Assembly (NCBI RefSeq): GCF_000428845.1
Contig: NZ_AUAS01000006.1
Span: forward strand, 359,871 to 423,870
Direction: 5' to 3'
DNA length: 64,000 nt
From: Dyadobacter alkalitolerans DSM 23607
Lineage (GTDB): Bacteria; Bacteroidota; Bacteroidia; Cytophagales; Spirosomataceae
Below the pieces are notes generated by a model. It had not been told where the DNA came from, ran no database searches, and was given only the letters and a program-made list of their open reading frames with translations. Position 1 is the stretch's first letter. Each line of letters begins with the position of its first letter. Position numbers and translations under genes: made by a program. Of the stretch, positions 28,782 to 37,892 are shown in pieces.

Positions 28782-29297
28782 TTAAAATAACATTTCTTTT
28801 GGAGGCGTCGCGCCCTTCATGCGAATGTAAGGCGTTGTCTGCCCGCGGTGGTGTGTCTGATGCTCGAATGCTTTTTCGAATGCAACACCCGCTTTCATAT
28901 CCATCCCGAATACTTTCACGTCTTTCGCAAGATCTGCTTCGGTCATGCCTTTCAATGTGTTGATAACAAAATCATAACTTTCCATAACTGCTTTGGAAAC
29001 GGCGGCTTTGGATTGGTCCGTCATTTTTTCTGCTGAACCCTCAAACGGACTTTTTTTGCCGGATGCGGCCGAAACAAATGCAAAGTTAGCATCTGCAATA
29101 TGGTCCATCTGTGCCGCGAAGGAGCGGATTTCAGGTGTAGGCTTGAAAGCATAACCTTCTTCCGGCATTGCATCCAGATATTGTTGGGTGTATTTTTTTG
29201 CTCTTTCCCAGTCAGCAACTTGCTTGGCGATCATCGTTTGTGCAAATGCGGCACTCGCCGCAAAAAACAACATAAGAGTAAAAGTCAATTTTTTCAT
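28782..29297 (-). CDS. Secreted DinB-family protein
   Basis: A 171-residue DinB four-helix-bundle protein. The N-terminal MKKLTFTLMLFFAASAAFAQ is a clear Sec signal peptide, so it is exported to the periplasm. The metal triad of the family is suggested by His66 in AAQMDHIADANFAF and the HQTHHRGQTTPYIR motif near residues 146-159. DinB proteins are metal-dependent enzymes or thiol transferases, mostly cytosolic; an exported version is uncommon. The substrate is unknown. Confidence 0.85.
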   Translation of the reverse strand: MKKLTFTLMLFFAASAAFAQTMIAKQVADWERAKKYTQQYLDAMPEEGYAFKPTPEIRSFAAQMDHIADANFAFVSAASGKKSPFEGSAEKMTDQSKAAVSKAVMESYDFVINTLKGMTEADLAKDVKVFGMDMKAGVAFEKAFEHQTHHRGQTTPYIRMKGATPPKEMLF

Positions 29298-29390
29298 TTG
29301 AGTCTGTGTTTATGGTGGTTTAATTTTTTTTGGGAAAGGTAATCAATAATCATTTTATTTACCGGTTAACATCCGAATATCGAATTACAT

Positions 29391-30620
29391 ATGCCCGAGT
29401 CAGCAGAAGACCGAACCAAAAAGTATCTGGACCTTGGTCACAGCGAAGCCGAAAATCACGCAAAAACCCAACTTGAACTTTACGAAAAGCACGTTAAGAA
29501 TACTTCCAGTGCAACCAATGTTGTTTCTAACTTCTTCAAAACCAATCTACTTGGCTTTGCCTGGCACTATTTGAAAAGCCGTTTCGGGCCGCGGCATCCT
29601 TACCAGGCTTATCCCAGAAATGGCGACACGGGCGTTTACAAGTTGAATTCTTCCATTCCGTCGAGGGATGAGATAAGCATTGCATTGCTGTCGGATTGGG
29701 CCAGCGATACGGCGGAGTCTGATGCAGTCGCGCATCTGGTTGCCCGCTACGCGCCTGATTATACGATACATATGGGTGATATCTACTTCGTAGGTGCGCC
29801 AAAAGAGATTGAAGACAATTTCACCGCTCCGCATGCTTCCTGGTATTACGGCGCATCGGGAAGTTTGGCTTTATCGGGCAACCATGAAATGTATTCCAAT
29901 GGAAATGCCTTTTTTCAGCACCTTTTGCCTGCTATGTACATTCAGGAAGGGGATGTGAAAAAATCGCAACAAGCCGGGTTCTTTTGTCTCGAAAACGAAT
30001 GTTGGCGCATTATAGGGATCGATACGGGTTACACATCGGTTGGCAGGCCGTTTGTTGAAATCCTTTCGCCTCCCGATTGCCATTTAAAGGACGAACAAGT
30101 GGCTTGGCTCAGAGATGTGGTTCAGTTAGGGAACCCGGAAGATAAAAGAGGGATTGTTTTTCTAAGTCATCATCCATATATATCATCATTCAGGGAGGAT
30201 TATGCGAAGCCTGGCGAGCAAATTCGTGAGCTGATGGGGAATGTCGTACGGCCGATTGTTTGGTTCTGGGGACATGATCACAGGCTGGTTTTGTACAACC
30301 GGGGCACAAACGGGAAGGGCCCCGAGGCTTATGGGCGTTGCATTGGTCACGGTGGCTTACCTGTCGAAACGGCAATGCCGATAGGAAAAGACCTGGGAAA
30401 AATAGGTTATTATGATCGCAGGGTTCGAAAAGTAATTAAACGACATCAACTCGGTTACAATGGCTTTGTGCGATTGTTATTGAAAGGCAATGTCGTTACT
30501 GCGGAATATCGCGACTTGGAGGATCAATGTGTATTTGAAGAATCCTGGACTACGGACAGGACAAACGGCCAATTGGAATGGAAAATATTACAATCCATGC
30601 CCGAAATGGCCGTTCGTTAA
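29391..30620 (+). CDS. Calcineurin-like metallophosphoesterase
   Basis: A 409-residue phosphoesterase without a signal peptide. The dimetal motifs are visible: LLSDWASDTAESD with Asp (near residue 102-105, in place of DxH), HMGDIYFVG (GDxxF), SGNHEMYSNG (GNHE), FLSHHPYISSF, and WGHDHRLVLY (GHxH). It is likely a cytosolic phosphodiesterase or phosphatase. The N-terminal 100 residues are family-specific and may include an amphipathic segment. The substrate is unknown. It is transcribed alone. Confidence 0.88.
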   Translation: MPESAEDRTKKYLDLGHSEAENHAKTQLELYEKHVKNTSSATNVVSNFFKTNLLGFAWHYLKSRFGPRHPYQAYPRNGDTGVYKLNSSIPSRDEISIALLSDWASDTAESDAVAHLVARYAPDYTIHMGDIYFVGAPKEIEDNFTAPHASWYYGASGSLALSGNHEMYSNGNAFFQHLLPAMYIQEGDVKKSQQAGFFCLENECWRIIGIDTGYTSVGRPFVEILSPPDCHLKDEQVAWLRDVVQLGNPEDKRGIVFLSHHPYISSFREDYAKPGEQIRELMGNVVRPIVWFWGHDHRLVLYNRGTNGKGPEAYGRCIGHGGLPVETAMPIGKDLGKIGYYDRRVRKVIKRHQLGYNGFVRLLLKGNVVTAEYRDLEDQCVFEESWTTDRTNGQLEWKILQSMPEMAVR

Positions 30621-30675
30621 AATCTTTGTGCAATGATAAATCAGCTCGGATTAGCGATTGATCAGCTCAGAAATA

Positions 30676-30867
30676 TCAGTGGTGATCGTCGCCGTGGTGG
30701 CTGTTATCTTTGTAAAAAGCTGCGAATGTCACAACCAGTCCGATTGTTCCCAAAATAAAGGTAAACAGATCAGCAAGTACAGCCAGCACAAGGAATAGAA
30801 TGATAAATGCTGCGATGTAAACTCCGCTTGAAAGTGAACTGGATTCGTTATGTGTTGTATCGGACAT
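30676..30867 (-). CDS. Small membrane protein with His/Asp-rich tail
   Basis: A 63-residue protein starting at ATG 30867. After a polar Ser-rich start, it has one long or two short transmembrane segments (YIAAFIILFLVLAVLADLF then FILGTIGLVVTFAAF) and ends in a KDNSHHGDDHH tail that could bind metal. The 102-residue-type upstream extension in this frame is not needed and lacks protein character. No family was recognised. Confidence 0.6.
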   Translation of the reverse strand: MSDTTHNESSSLSSGVYIAAFIILFLVLAVLADLFTFILGTIGLVVTFAAFYKDNSHHGDDHH

Positions 30868-31025
30868 GGTCGGATGTATAAAAATCTTAATGCGTTTATT
30901 TCTGCGAAAATAACAAATCCGTGCCAAGTTGTTGGCAAGATTTCAGATTTTTTGATTTGTTTTAATTAAATAATCGGGCTGCCTGACTTGGTTTTTGCCC
31001 GTCAATGCCTTCTAAATTTAACAAA

Positions 31026-32486
31026 ATGCCCTACATCATAGGTTGTGATATTGGTACAACAAATGTAAAATGTGTTGCTTTCGATTCCGTGAAAGGCAAT
31101 ATTCTGGCCTCACACAGTGAAAGTTATGAAATGTACCATCCGCACCCGGACTGGAGCGAGCAGAACCCGGATGAAATTTATGATGCGGCCTGCAAAACCA
31201 TCAAAACCGTTGTGAAAGCTTGCGCGGGGCGGCATAAATTGCTGGGCATCAGTTTCAGTGCAGCCATGCATGGCGTGCTGGCATTGGATAAGGATGGAAA
31301 GCAGCTTACGCAACTTATCATTTGGGCCGATAACCGCAGCTCCGACATTGCACTCAAGCTACGCACTTCCAAGGTCGGAAAAAAAATCTATTACAACAAC
31401 GGAACGCCTGTTCACGCCATGACGCCGGTGTGTAAGTTACTATGGCTCAGGAAGCATGAACCGCAGATCTATAAAAAGACAAACCGTTTTGTCGGCATAA
31501 AAGAATACATTATTTATCGGCTGACGGGCAAATTTGTCATTGACTACTCGGTCGCATCTGCCACGGGAATGTTCAATATCCGGGAATTGCAATGGGATGC
31601 TTACACACTCAAAAAGCTGGGTTTGACGGCCGAAAAATTATCGACCGCAGTTTCTCCCTATCACATTGAAGAAACGCCCGCGAAAAACGATGCGGGTTTA
31701 CCCGGAGGAACAGCGCTGATCATGGGCGCCAGCGATGGTTGCCTGGCCAACCTGGGCAGCGGAGCGGTTCAGACAGGCACCATGGCCGTTACCATCGGCA
31801 CAAGCGCAGCAGTAAGGATCTGTTTTGATAAACCATATTCAGATCCTCAAATGCAGACGTTCTGCTATGTCCTGGATGAGCATACATTCATTATAGGAGG
31901 TCCTTCCAATAATGGGGCAGTCATTTTTGAATGGTTAATGAATACATTTTTTCCCAAAGAGGAATTTGACACTGTTTTTGAGGAAGCTTCGAAAATAGAG
32001 GCAGGCGCTAACGGACTGCTTTTCTACCCTTATCTGCTGGGCGAGCGCGCGCCGCTCTGGAGTTCTACCGTGCGTGGCGGGTTCACCGGACTTGATATTC
32101 AGCACACGCGGTCACATTTCGCCAAGGCGGTTATGGAAGGCATTTTACTAAATCTCTTCGGAATTGGTAAAATCCTGATGGAAATGCAAAAGGTTAATAT
32201 GATCTACGCCAACGGCGGTTTTGCGCGCAGCCCGATCTGGGTGCAAATGCTTTCAGATGTTTTCGGGAAAGAAGTGAAATTAAACGAAACGGTTGAAACC
32301 GGAGCAGTGGGCGCTGCTATGATGGGATTGAAAGCCCTCGGTATTTTTGAGCATTATGCTGATATGAAGGCCTTTACAACGGTTGGTCACGAGTTTGATC
32401 CGAATGCAAAAGTGCATAAATACTATGACGTGTTGAGCGATAAATTTGTAAAAGGAGCACGGTTAATGCTAGCCCATGCAGTCTGA
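31026..32486 (+). CDS. FGGY-family carbohydrate kinase, probable gluconokinase
   Basis: A protein of 486 residues that phosphorylates a sugar or sugar acid with ATP. The N-terminal phosphate-1 motif IIGCDIGTTNVKCVAFDS, the ATP-binding stretch TMAVTIGTSAAVRICFDKP, and the second-domain EGILLNLFGIGKILM and YANGGFARSPIWVQMLSDVFG (FGGY signature area) are all present. The gluconate-kinase subgroup is suggested by the ILIWADNRSS-like LIIWADNRS motif, but xylulokinase cannot be excluded. The start is set at ATG 31026, which begins at the first beta-strand; ATG 31005 would add seven residues. Confidence 0.87.
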   Translation: MPYIIGCDIGTTNVKCVAFDSVKGNILASHSESYEMYHPHPDWSEQNPDEIYDAACKTIKTVVKACAGRHKLLGISFSAAMHGVLALDKDGKQLTQLIIWADNRSSDIALKLRTSKVGKKIYYNNGTPVHAMTPVCKLLWLRKHEPQIYKKTNRFVGIKEYIIYRLTGKFVIDYSVASATGMFNIRELQWDAYTLKKLGLTAEKLSTAVSPYHIEETPAKNDAGLPGGTALIMGASDGCLANLGSGAVQTGTMAVTIGTSAAVRICFDKPYSDPQMQTFCYVLDEHTFIIGGPSNNGAVIFEWLMNTFFPKEEFDTVFEEASKIEAGANGLLFYPYLLGERAPLWSSTVRGGFTGLDIQHTRSHFAKAVMEGILLNLFGIGKILMEMQKVNMIYANGGFARSPIWVQMLSDVFGKEVKLNETVETGAVGAAMMGLKALGIFEHYADMKAFTTVGHEFDPNAKVHKYYDVLSDKFVKGARLMLAHAV

Positions 32487-32497
32487 AAAATAAAAAA

Positions 32498-32527
32498 GGG
32501 CATTCAGGAGATAATCGCTGAATGCCC
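32498..32527. terminator. Bidirectional terminator between FGGY kinase and siderophore receptor
   Basis: A perfect 10-bp stem (32498-32507 with 32518-32527), loop of ten bases, A-run on the left side; it serves the convergent genes. Confidence 0.75.
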
Positions 32528-32549
32528 GATAAAATGTTCAACAGGGATC

Positions 32550-34898
32550 TCAGAACTTATAGGTCAATCCCAGACGATAGTTTCTTGGCGCTTCCGATTG
32601 CGTGTAATATGCATTCAGATAGCTGTAATAACTTCCACTGTACAGATATTCATCCAGAACATTAAACACGTTCAGTGTAAGCCTGATCTTATCTTTCTCC
32701 CAGAAAAGTCCGCCGTCCAGCTTGAAATAATTCGGTAAGTTTTGCTCACTGTTGGTCGTGCTCCAGTTGGACGTAGCACGGTCGATCAGGTAAGTAAATC
32801 CACCCGAAAGCCCGACGCCTTTTAAAGCACCTTGTTGGAGTTTATAGCTAAGCCAGCTATTCACATTATGCTTGGCAAATCCCGGGATAATGTCCCCAAC
32901 TTTAATTGTCTGAATCCCCTCGGTTACTTTTGTGACTTCCGAATTCGTGTAAGCGTAGTTTGCAGTCAGGTTCAGTCCTTTCGTGATGGTTCCACGAATG
33001 TCGAATTCAACTCCCTGCGCACGCTTTTGACCTAAAACAACACTTATGCCAGCGTTTGGCGGGCTCAAAGGATCTGCTGTCACTTCGTTATTTTTTACAA
33101 TCCGGTAAACCGATAATGTTGTATTCCAGCGACCATCTGCCCAATCTCTTTTCAAACCAAGCTCGCGGTTGCTTCCGGTGATCGGTTTGGCCGCTTTGCC
33201 ATCACGCAATTTTCCGGATTGTGGCAAAAATGCTTCATCATACAAGGCATAAACCGAGGTATTTTTGTCCACCGAAATACTCAATCCAACTCTGGGTGTA
33301 AAATGGCTCGCTTTATCTGGTGATCCGCCCCAGGCAGACTGGCTTACATGCGTGTAGCGCCCGGCCAATGTCAGCCTGATCTTGTTATCAATGAAGCCCA
33401 GTTCATCCTGTAAATACAACCCGGTGTATTTCTGATCCATTGTTCCACCGCCGATGACAGCTCTCGCTTCGAGGTTAAGCGTGCGATCCCACACCGGGTA
33501 TCCGTTATTGGGTCTTCCGTAAGACGGGTTACGCGGGTTAAATAAGCCGCCTAGCGTATCCAATGGGTGCGATTGCGCCCAATCTGCAAAGTAATTTTTT
33601 GTTCCAATGTCGATACCGCCCAAAATTCTGTGCTGCACACCGCCCGTCGTTACCGAACCATTGACAAACGCCTGAGCAAGGGTCATTTCACTTTTTGCAT
33701 CCCAGATTCCCACACCGCGAACCAGTCGCGCATCCGTGCTCACCGAGTCGGGCCACATGCTGGAACCTGTTTGCTGATAATTAAAATAAGCAACTTGCGC
33801 AGTAACTTTCCAGTCGCTGTTGATCTGGTGTTGCAGATTTACATACATGCTCTGGTCTTTAATTTTGGTAGGGTCCAGTCCCGGAGGCATGGCCGTGAAA
33901 TTTCTTGGCAATGTTGCGTAGCCGTCTGTCGTGAACGCGTAATAGGAGCCAACATCAGACATTTTCGCATACTGCATGGTGTATTCCGCCGTCAGTTTCG
34001 TCTTGTCATCGATCTGGTAGGAAATGACCGGCGCGATGCTGTAACGGTTGTTATATTCGTATGGGCGGTGCGAGTTTTTATTCTGTCCGGCCAGGTTCAG
34101 GCGGTAAAGCAGTTTTCCGCTTTTATCCAGTTTCCCGTCCAGGTCCAATGTTGCGCGGTAAAAGTCAAAGCTGCCCATTGTAAGCGACACTTCGCCTTTG
34201 GTTTCGCCCGTTGGTTTTTTGGTAACCACATTATAAAGGCCGCTTGGATCACCATTTGCGAGCATAAATCCAGCGGGGCCTTTTACAAATTCAATGTGGT
34301 CCACGAAGCTCATATCCTCGGTAAGCGGTCCCCAGAATGAGCTGACAACATTGAACCCGTTGCGAAAAGCCTGAATTTGAGAGCCGCGCATGGTAATGTT
34401 GGCATACAAATCGCCCCAATGTTCCAGGCGGGTAGCGCCGCTTACATTCCGGATCAAACCGTCGCTCATGCTGATGATCTGCTGATCGGCTAAAACTTTG
34501 GACGTTACAACCTGCACATTTTGAGGTGTTTCCAAAATAGGAGTAAGCAGCTTCAAGCTCGAAGACACCTGATCGGACTTGTAAGGGTTTCCGCCTTTTA
34601 CAATCACTTCGGACAATTGATTGGCACTCTCCGAAAGTGTAAAAGCAACATTCACCGTTTCGCCGGCAACCACTTCCACCGGTTTTTCCTGCGTTTCCAG
34701 TCCTACGAAGCTTACCAGCAGGGTGTAGCTGCCTGGTTTCACTCTTTCGATCGCAAATTTTCCTTCTGCATCGGAAACGGAGCCTTTGGAGCTTCCCTTA
34801 ATGCCGATCGAAACCTGTTCCGCAGGTTGACCGTCAGAGCTGAGTATCTGGCCTGTAATTCTGCCATTTTGTGCAAATACAGTAGTTGCACAAAGCAT
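32550..34898 (-). CDS. TonB-dependent siderophore receptor
   Basis: A receptor of at least 782 residues. It has a carboxypeptidase-regulatory-like domain (GRITGQILSSDGQPAEQVSI), a plug with TPQNVQVVTSKVLADQQIISM (siderophore-receptor type TonB box and plug, FhuA/FpvA-like), GSQIQAFRNGF and EFVKGPAGFMLANGDPSG, then a beta-barrel ending RNYRLGLTYKF. It likely imports a ferric siderophore with TonB energy. The ATG at 34898 leaves only a ten-residue leader. The frame continues upstream to about 34970 with a good signal peptide (RQRFYSFILFMLC) but no ATG/GTG/TTG. ATT at 34940 is the best candidate start. Confidence 0.9.
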   Translation of the reverse strand: MLCATTVFAQNGRITGQILSSDGQPAEQVSIGIKGSSKGSVSDAEGKFAIERVKPGSYTLLVSFVGLETQEKPVEVVAGETVNVAFTLSESANQLSEVIVKGGNPYKSDQVSSSLKLLTPILETPQNVQVVTSKVLADQQIISMSDGLIRNVSGATRLEHWGDLYANITMRGSQIQAFRNGFNVVSSFWGPLTEDMSFVDHIEFVKGPAGFMLANGDPSGLYNVVTKKPTGETKGEVSLTMGSFDFYRATLDLDGKLDKSGKLLYRLNLAGQNKNSHRPYEYNNRYSIAPVISYQIDDKTKLTAEYTMQYAKMSDVGSYYAFTTDGYATLPRNFTAMPPGLDPTKIKDQSMYVNLQHQINSDWKVTAQVAYFNYQQTGSSMWPDSVSTDARLVRGVGIWDAKSEMTLAQAFVNGSVTTGGVQHRILGGIDIGTKNYFADWAQSHPLDTLGGLFNPRNPSYGRPNNGYPVWDRTLNLEARAVIGGGTMDQKYTGLYLQDELGFIDNKIRLTLAGRYTHVSQSAWGGSPDKASHFTPRVGLSISVDKNTSVYALYDEAFLPQSGKLRDGKAAKPITGSNRELGLKRDWADGRWNTTLSVYRIVKNNEVTADPLSPPNAGISVVLGQKRAQGVEFDIRGTITKGLNLTANYAYTNSEVTKVTEGIQTIKVGDIIPGFAKHNVNSWLSYKLQQGALKGVGLSGGFTYLIDRATSNWSTTNSEQNLPNYFKLDGGLFWEKDKIRLTLNVFNVLDEYLYSGSYYSYLNAYYTQSEAPRNYRLGLTYKF

Positions 34899-35069
34899 GA
34901 ACAGGATAAAAGAGTAAAATCTTTGCCTTGTATTTAAAATTGGTCTAAATAATATTTGGCTGGCAAATATCGTTCAGCAATTTTTTCGAACCAAGCGTTT
35001 ATTTAGATTTATTTTAAATAGTAATGTTGGTTGCTATGTTGCTAGCATTCGGTTTTATAAAAATAAAAA

Positions 35070-35096
35070 AACAGGATCGTTTATGGCGATCCTGTT
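35070..35096 (-). terminator. Intrinsic terminator after the cytochrome c gene
   Basis: A perfect 10-bp stem (35070-35079 with 35087-35096), loop TTTATGG, with an A-run on its left side that becomes the T-run of the minus-strand transcript. Confidence 0.85.
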
Positions 35097-35116
35097 CTAT
35101 ATCAAGCTTTGGTTAT

Positions 35117-35527
35117 TTATTTCTTCTCCTTTATTTCGTCAACCATTTTCTCCGTGATCATTTTCTTCTCGGACGAGTTGCCCCAGGTGTTCATAATGTA
35201 GTTTGTAACATCGGCAATTTCATCATTGCCCAAACCCGGGTTCGGCATCATGTTATCATAGTCCACATCATTCACCTTAATCTTGCCGATCAGCCCATAT
35301 TTGATCGCTTTGATCGCCAGTTCCGGCGTTTTCATCAGATAATCCGATTTAGCCAAGGGCGGAAATGTGGCCGTTACGCCTTCGCCGGTGCCCATGTGGC
35401 AGCTTATGCAGTTTTCGGAATACACCATTTTGCCCCGCTCAATGCTTTTGGCAAGCTCATCGTCCTGCGGCAACATGGCCGAGCAGAAAACCGCTACCGT
35501 TATTAATGCGAAAATACTTTTCATCAT
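35117..35527 (-). CDS. Small exported c-type cytochrome
   Basis: A 136-residue protein with an N-terminal signal peptide (SIFALITVAVFCSAM) and one haem-binding CxxCH motif in ENCISCHMGTGEG; Met82 or a Met in NMMPNPGLGNDEIADV is the probable axial ligand. It overlaps the upstream sugar dehydrogenase by 4 bp (ATGA), so the two are co-translated. It probably takes electrons from the dehydrogenase and passes them to the respiratory chain in the periplasm. Confidence 0.9.
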   Translation of the reverse strand: MMKSIFALITVAVFCSAMLPQDDELAKSIERGKMVYSENCISCHMGTGEGVTATFPPLAKSDYLMKTPELAIKAIKYGLIGKIKVNDVDYDNMMPNPGLGNDEIADVTNYIMNTWGNSSEKKMITEKMVDEIKEKK

Positions 35528-36690
35528 GATTTTGGGCTGATGCGGACAACTTTGCCTGAATTTTCTAGCACTACGTAAATGTTACCATCCCACGCCTGGC
35601 GCACATCCCGCACACGACCGATTTTATCAAAAATAATCTCGCGACTGATCACCTTATTTCCTTTGACAACCAAATGTTGCAGATACATGAATTTGAGGGA
35701 GCCAACCAGCAGATCGCCATTCCAATCCTTGAATTTATCGCTCGTAACGAATGTCATTCCGCAAGGAGCGATGGATGGTTTCCAGTAAACAACCGGCTGT
35801 TCCAGACCTGCTCTTGCAGTGTCTTTTGAAATAATGCTGTTATCATAATCGATCCCGAAAGTAATCAGCGGCCAGCCGTAATTCTTGCCTTTTTCGATGA
35901 TATTAAGCTCGTCACCGCCTTGTGGACCATGTTCATGCTCCCAGATCACGCCCGTAGTAGGGTGGATAACCATTCCTTGTGGGTTGCGGTGGCCGTAAGT
36001 CCAGATCTCCGGTCTTGCACCAGCCGTTTTTACGAAGGGATTGTCGGTTGGGATTTTGCCATCTTCATGCAAGCGGATCACTTTGCCCTGATCTCTTCCA
36101 AGATCCTGTGCATTTTGTTTCTGTCCGCGCTCGCCCAGGGAAAGGAAAACGTAACCTTTTTTGTCAAATACAATGCGTCCGCCATAATGGGGGCTTCCCT
36201 TCACATTCGGGATGGCTTTGAATAATGGCTGGATGTCGGTTAATGCATGGTCTTTCAGTTTCGCACGCATCAATGCCGTGTTGGCACCGCCGTCTTCACC
36301 TTCTTCATCCGCTGCTTTCGGGGATGAATAGCTGATATAAATCCAGCCATTTGTTTTGAAATCGGGATGCAACGCAACGTCCAGCAAGCCGCCTTGTCCT
36401 TTGTAAAAGACTTCGGGAACGCCTGTGATTTCCTGGGGATCAAGCTTTCCACCTGTTACCAGCCGCAATTTTCCGCCGCGCTCGGTAACGAGCATATCGC
36501 CGTTTGGCAACAATGCAGAAGCCCAAGGCATGGTAAGGCCTGATGCAACTGTGTCCACTTTCAGGTTCGCTTCCGAGAGTTTGCCGGGTTCAAGACCGCT
36601 GTTACTCATTAATCCGATAGAGGCGGTAAGCAATAAACCTCCCAATGCAACAGGAAGATATTTTTTAAGGAAAGGAATGTTTTTGTTCAT
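35524..36690 (-). CDS. PQQ-dependent sugar dehydrogenase (Asd/YliI-like)
   Basis: A 388-residue periplasmic enzyme with an N-terminal anchor or signal (about 11-29). It is a soluble aldose-sugar-dehydrogenase/GDH-B type six-bladed propeller: LTMPWASALLPNGDMLVTERGGKLRLV near the start, then SSPKAADEEG, HYGGRIVFDKKGYVFLSLGERG, GHRNPQGMVIHPTTGVIWEHEHGPQGGDELNI and the closing RVRDVRQAWDGNIYVVLENSG. It oxidises sugars with pyrroloquinoline quinone. Its partner cytochrome c overlaps it by 4 bp. No PQQ synthesis genes are in the window, so the cofactor may come from elsewhere in the genome or the environment. Confidence 0.92.
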   Translation of the reverse strand: MNKNIPFLKKYLPVALGGLLLTASIGLMSNSGLEPGKLSEANLKVDTVASGLTMPWASALLPNGDMLVTERGGKLRLVTGGKLDPQEITGVPEVFYKGQGGLLDVALHPDFKTNGWIYISYSSPKAADEEGEDGGANTALMRAKLKDHALTDIQPLFKAIPNVKGSPHYGGRIVFDKKGYVFLSLGERGQKQNAQDLGRDQGKVIRLHEDGKIPTDNPFVKTAGARPEIWTYGHRNPQGMVIHPTTGVIWEHEHGPQGGDELNIIEKGKNYGWPLITFGIDYDNSIISKDTARAGLEQPVVYWKPSIAPCGMTFVTSDKFKDWNGDLLVGSLKFMYLQHLVVKGNKVISREIIFDKIGRVRDVRQAWDGNIYVVLENSGKVVRISPKS

Positions 36691-36751
36691 AAAGTTGGAT
36701 AAGATATGCCTGATTTAATTCGTGGTGAACATTTCAAAGATAACAAAAAGA

Positions 36752-36767
36752 AAGGCCTTGCGGCCTT
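36752..36767 (-). terminator. Terminator after the aldo/keto reductase
   Basis: A 6-bp GC-rich stem (36752-36757 with 36762-36767), loop TTGC; on the minus strand it is followed by TTTCTTTTTG. Confidence 0.7.
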
Positions 36768-36772
36768 CCTTC

Positions 36773-37768
36773 TTATTTAACTAATTGGAGTTTATCCAAT
36801 TCCGTTGTGATTGTATCAATTTCTTCCGCACTCAGCAAAATATCAATCGCCGCCGCATTTTGCAATGCCTGCGTCGCGTCGCGCGCGCCCACCAGCGCAA
36901 TGCTGATGCCCGGCTGTTCCACCGTCCACCGAAGCACAAGCTGGCCCAGTGTTGCATTTTTAGTAACTGCGATGGGTTTGATTTTGTCCAGGAATGCGTT
37001 AACACGTTCCAGGTTTTCATCTTTGTAAAAATATATGGAAGCACGGTGATCATCTGCGGCGAATTTGTGGCCCGGCTTCATTTTTCCCGTCAATAATCCG
37101 CGTTCCAGGGGGCTGTATGCCAAGATGGATTTGTTGTTTTCAATGCAGTAAGGCACCAATTCTTTCTCAATGTCGCGCTTTACCATGCTGTACGGGACTT
37201 GATCTGAAACCAGATCAATGTATTGCGCCGCTTCGCGCATGAGTGCTGCGTCGTAATTACAAACGCCCGCGTGCCGCACTTTGCCTTGGTGGATGAGCTG
37301 CGAAACGGCTTCCATCGTTTCCTCGATCGGCGTGGTCTTGTCGTGCCAGTGAATTTGATAAAGGTCGATATAGTCAGTTCCGAGGCGTTTCAGGCTGTCT
37401 TCACATTCCTTGATAATGCTGTCTTTGGCTGCGTATTTATAAATATCAATGTCCTCACCTGCATTGTTTTTGCTATGCATGGCAAAATCCCCTTTCGTAA
37501 GGTCCCAGCGCATCCCGTATTTAGTCAGGATCTGAATCTTTTCCCGGGGCAGATCTTTGATCGCTTCTCCAACAATCTCCTCACTTAATCCCTGTCCGTA
37601 AACCGGCGCGGTGTCTATGGATGTGACTCCGGCATGATATGAAGCCTGGATGGCCTTAACAGCCTCGCTTCGCTCTGTTCCGCCCCACATCCAGCCGCCC
37701 GCTGCCCAGGCGCCAAAAGTGATTACCGAAACTTCCAGGTCAGAGTTTCCTAGTTTCCTGTATTGCAT
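36773..37768 (-). CDS. Aldo/keto reductase
   Basis: A 331-residue NADPH-dependent oxidoreductase of the AKR superfamily. The catalytic tetrad is visible: Asp in SIDTAPVYGQG with the active Tyr, Lys in ILTKYGMRWD, and His in YQIHWHDKTTP. The cofactor site is suggested by the late ALVGARDATQALQN. A start at ATG 37768 gives the usual YRKLGNSDLEVSVITFG N-terminus; the upstream TTG at 37801 adds an extension that is probably not translated. It lies between the sugar dehydrogenase and the GH92 gene. The substrate is unknown. Confidence 0.92.
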   Translation of the reverse strand: MQYRKLGNSDLEVSVITFGAWAAGGWMWGGTERSEAVKAIQASYHAGVTSIDTAPVYGQGLSEEIVGEAIKDLPREKIQILTKYGMRWDLTKGDFAMHSKNNAGEDIDIYKYAAKDSIIKECEDSLKRLGTDYIDLYQIHWHDKTTPIEETMEAVSQLIHQGKVRHAGVCNYDAALMREAAQYIDLVSDQVPYSMVKRDIEKELVPYCIENNKSILAYSPLERGLLTGKMKPGHKFAADDHRASIYFYKDENLERVNAFLDKIKPIAVTKNATLGQLVLRWTVEQPGISIALVGARDATQALQNAAAIDILLSAEEIDTITTELDKLQLVK

Positions 37769-37803
37769 TGTGAATTGATTTAGTTTTTTGGTTTGTGTCA
37801 AAT

Positions 37804-37849
37804 AATTATTCCACTTCCCGGTTTGCCAGACCTAAAAAGTGGAATAATT
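37804..37849. repeat. Long inverted repeat between aldo/keto reductase and GH92
   Basis: Perfect 13-bp arms at 37804-37816 and 37837-37849 with a 20-base loop. It lacks a T-tract on the strand of the GH92 gene, so it is either a weak terminator or an operator for the reductase. Confidence 0.7.
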
Positions 37850-37892
37850 GAAAATTGTTCTGGTGCATGACCAGGTTATAAAGCAATAACGT

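Noticed and set aside
33567..34340. A 257-codon antisense frame inside the siderophore receptor gene
   Set aside because: It opposes a clear TonB receptor and shows no domain or protein-like pattern; it is a shadow of the barrel-coding frame.
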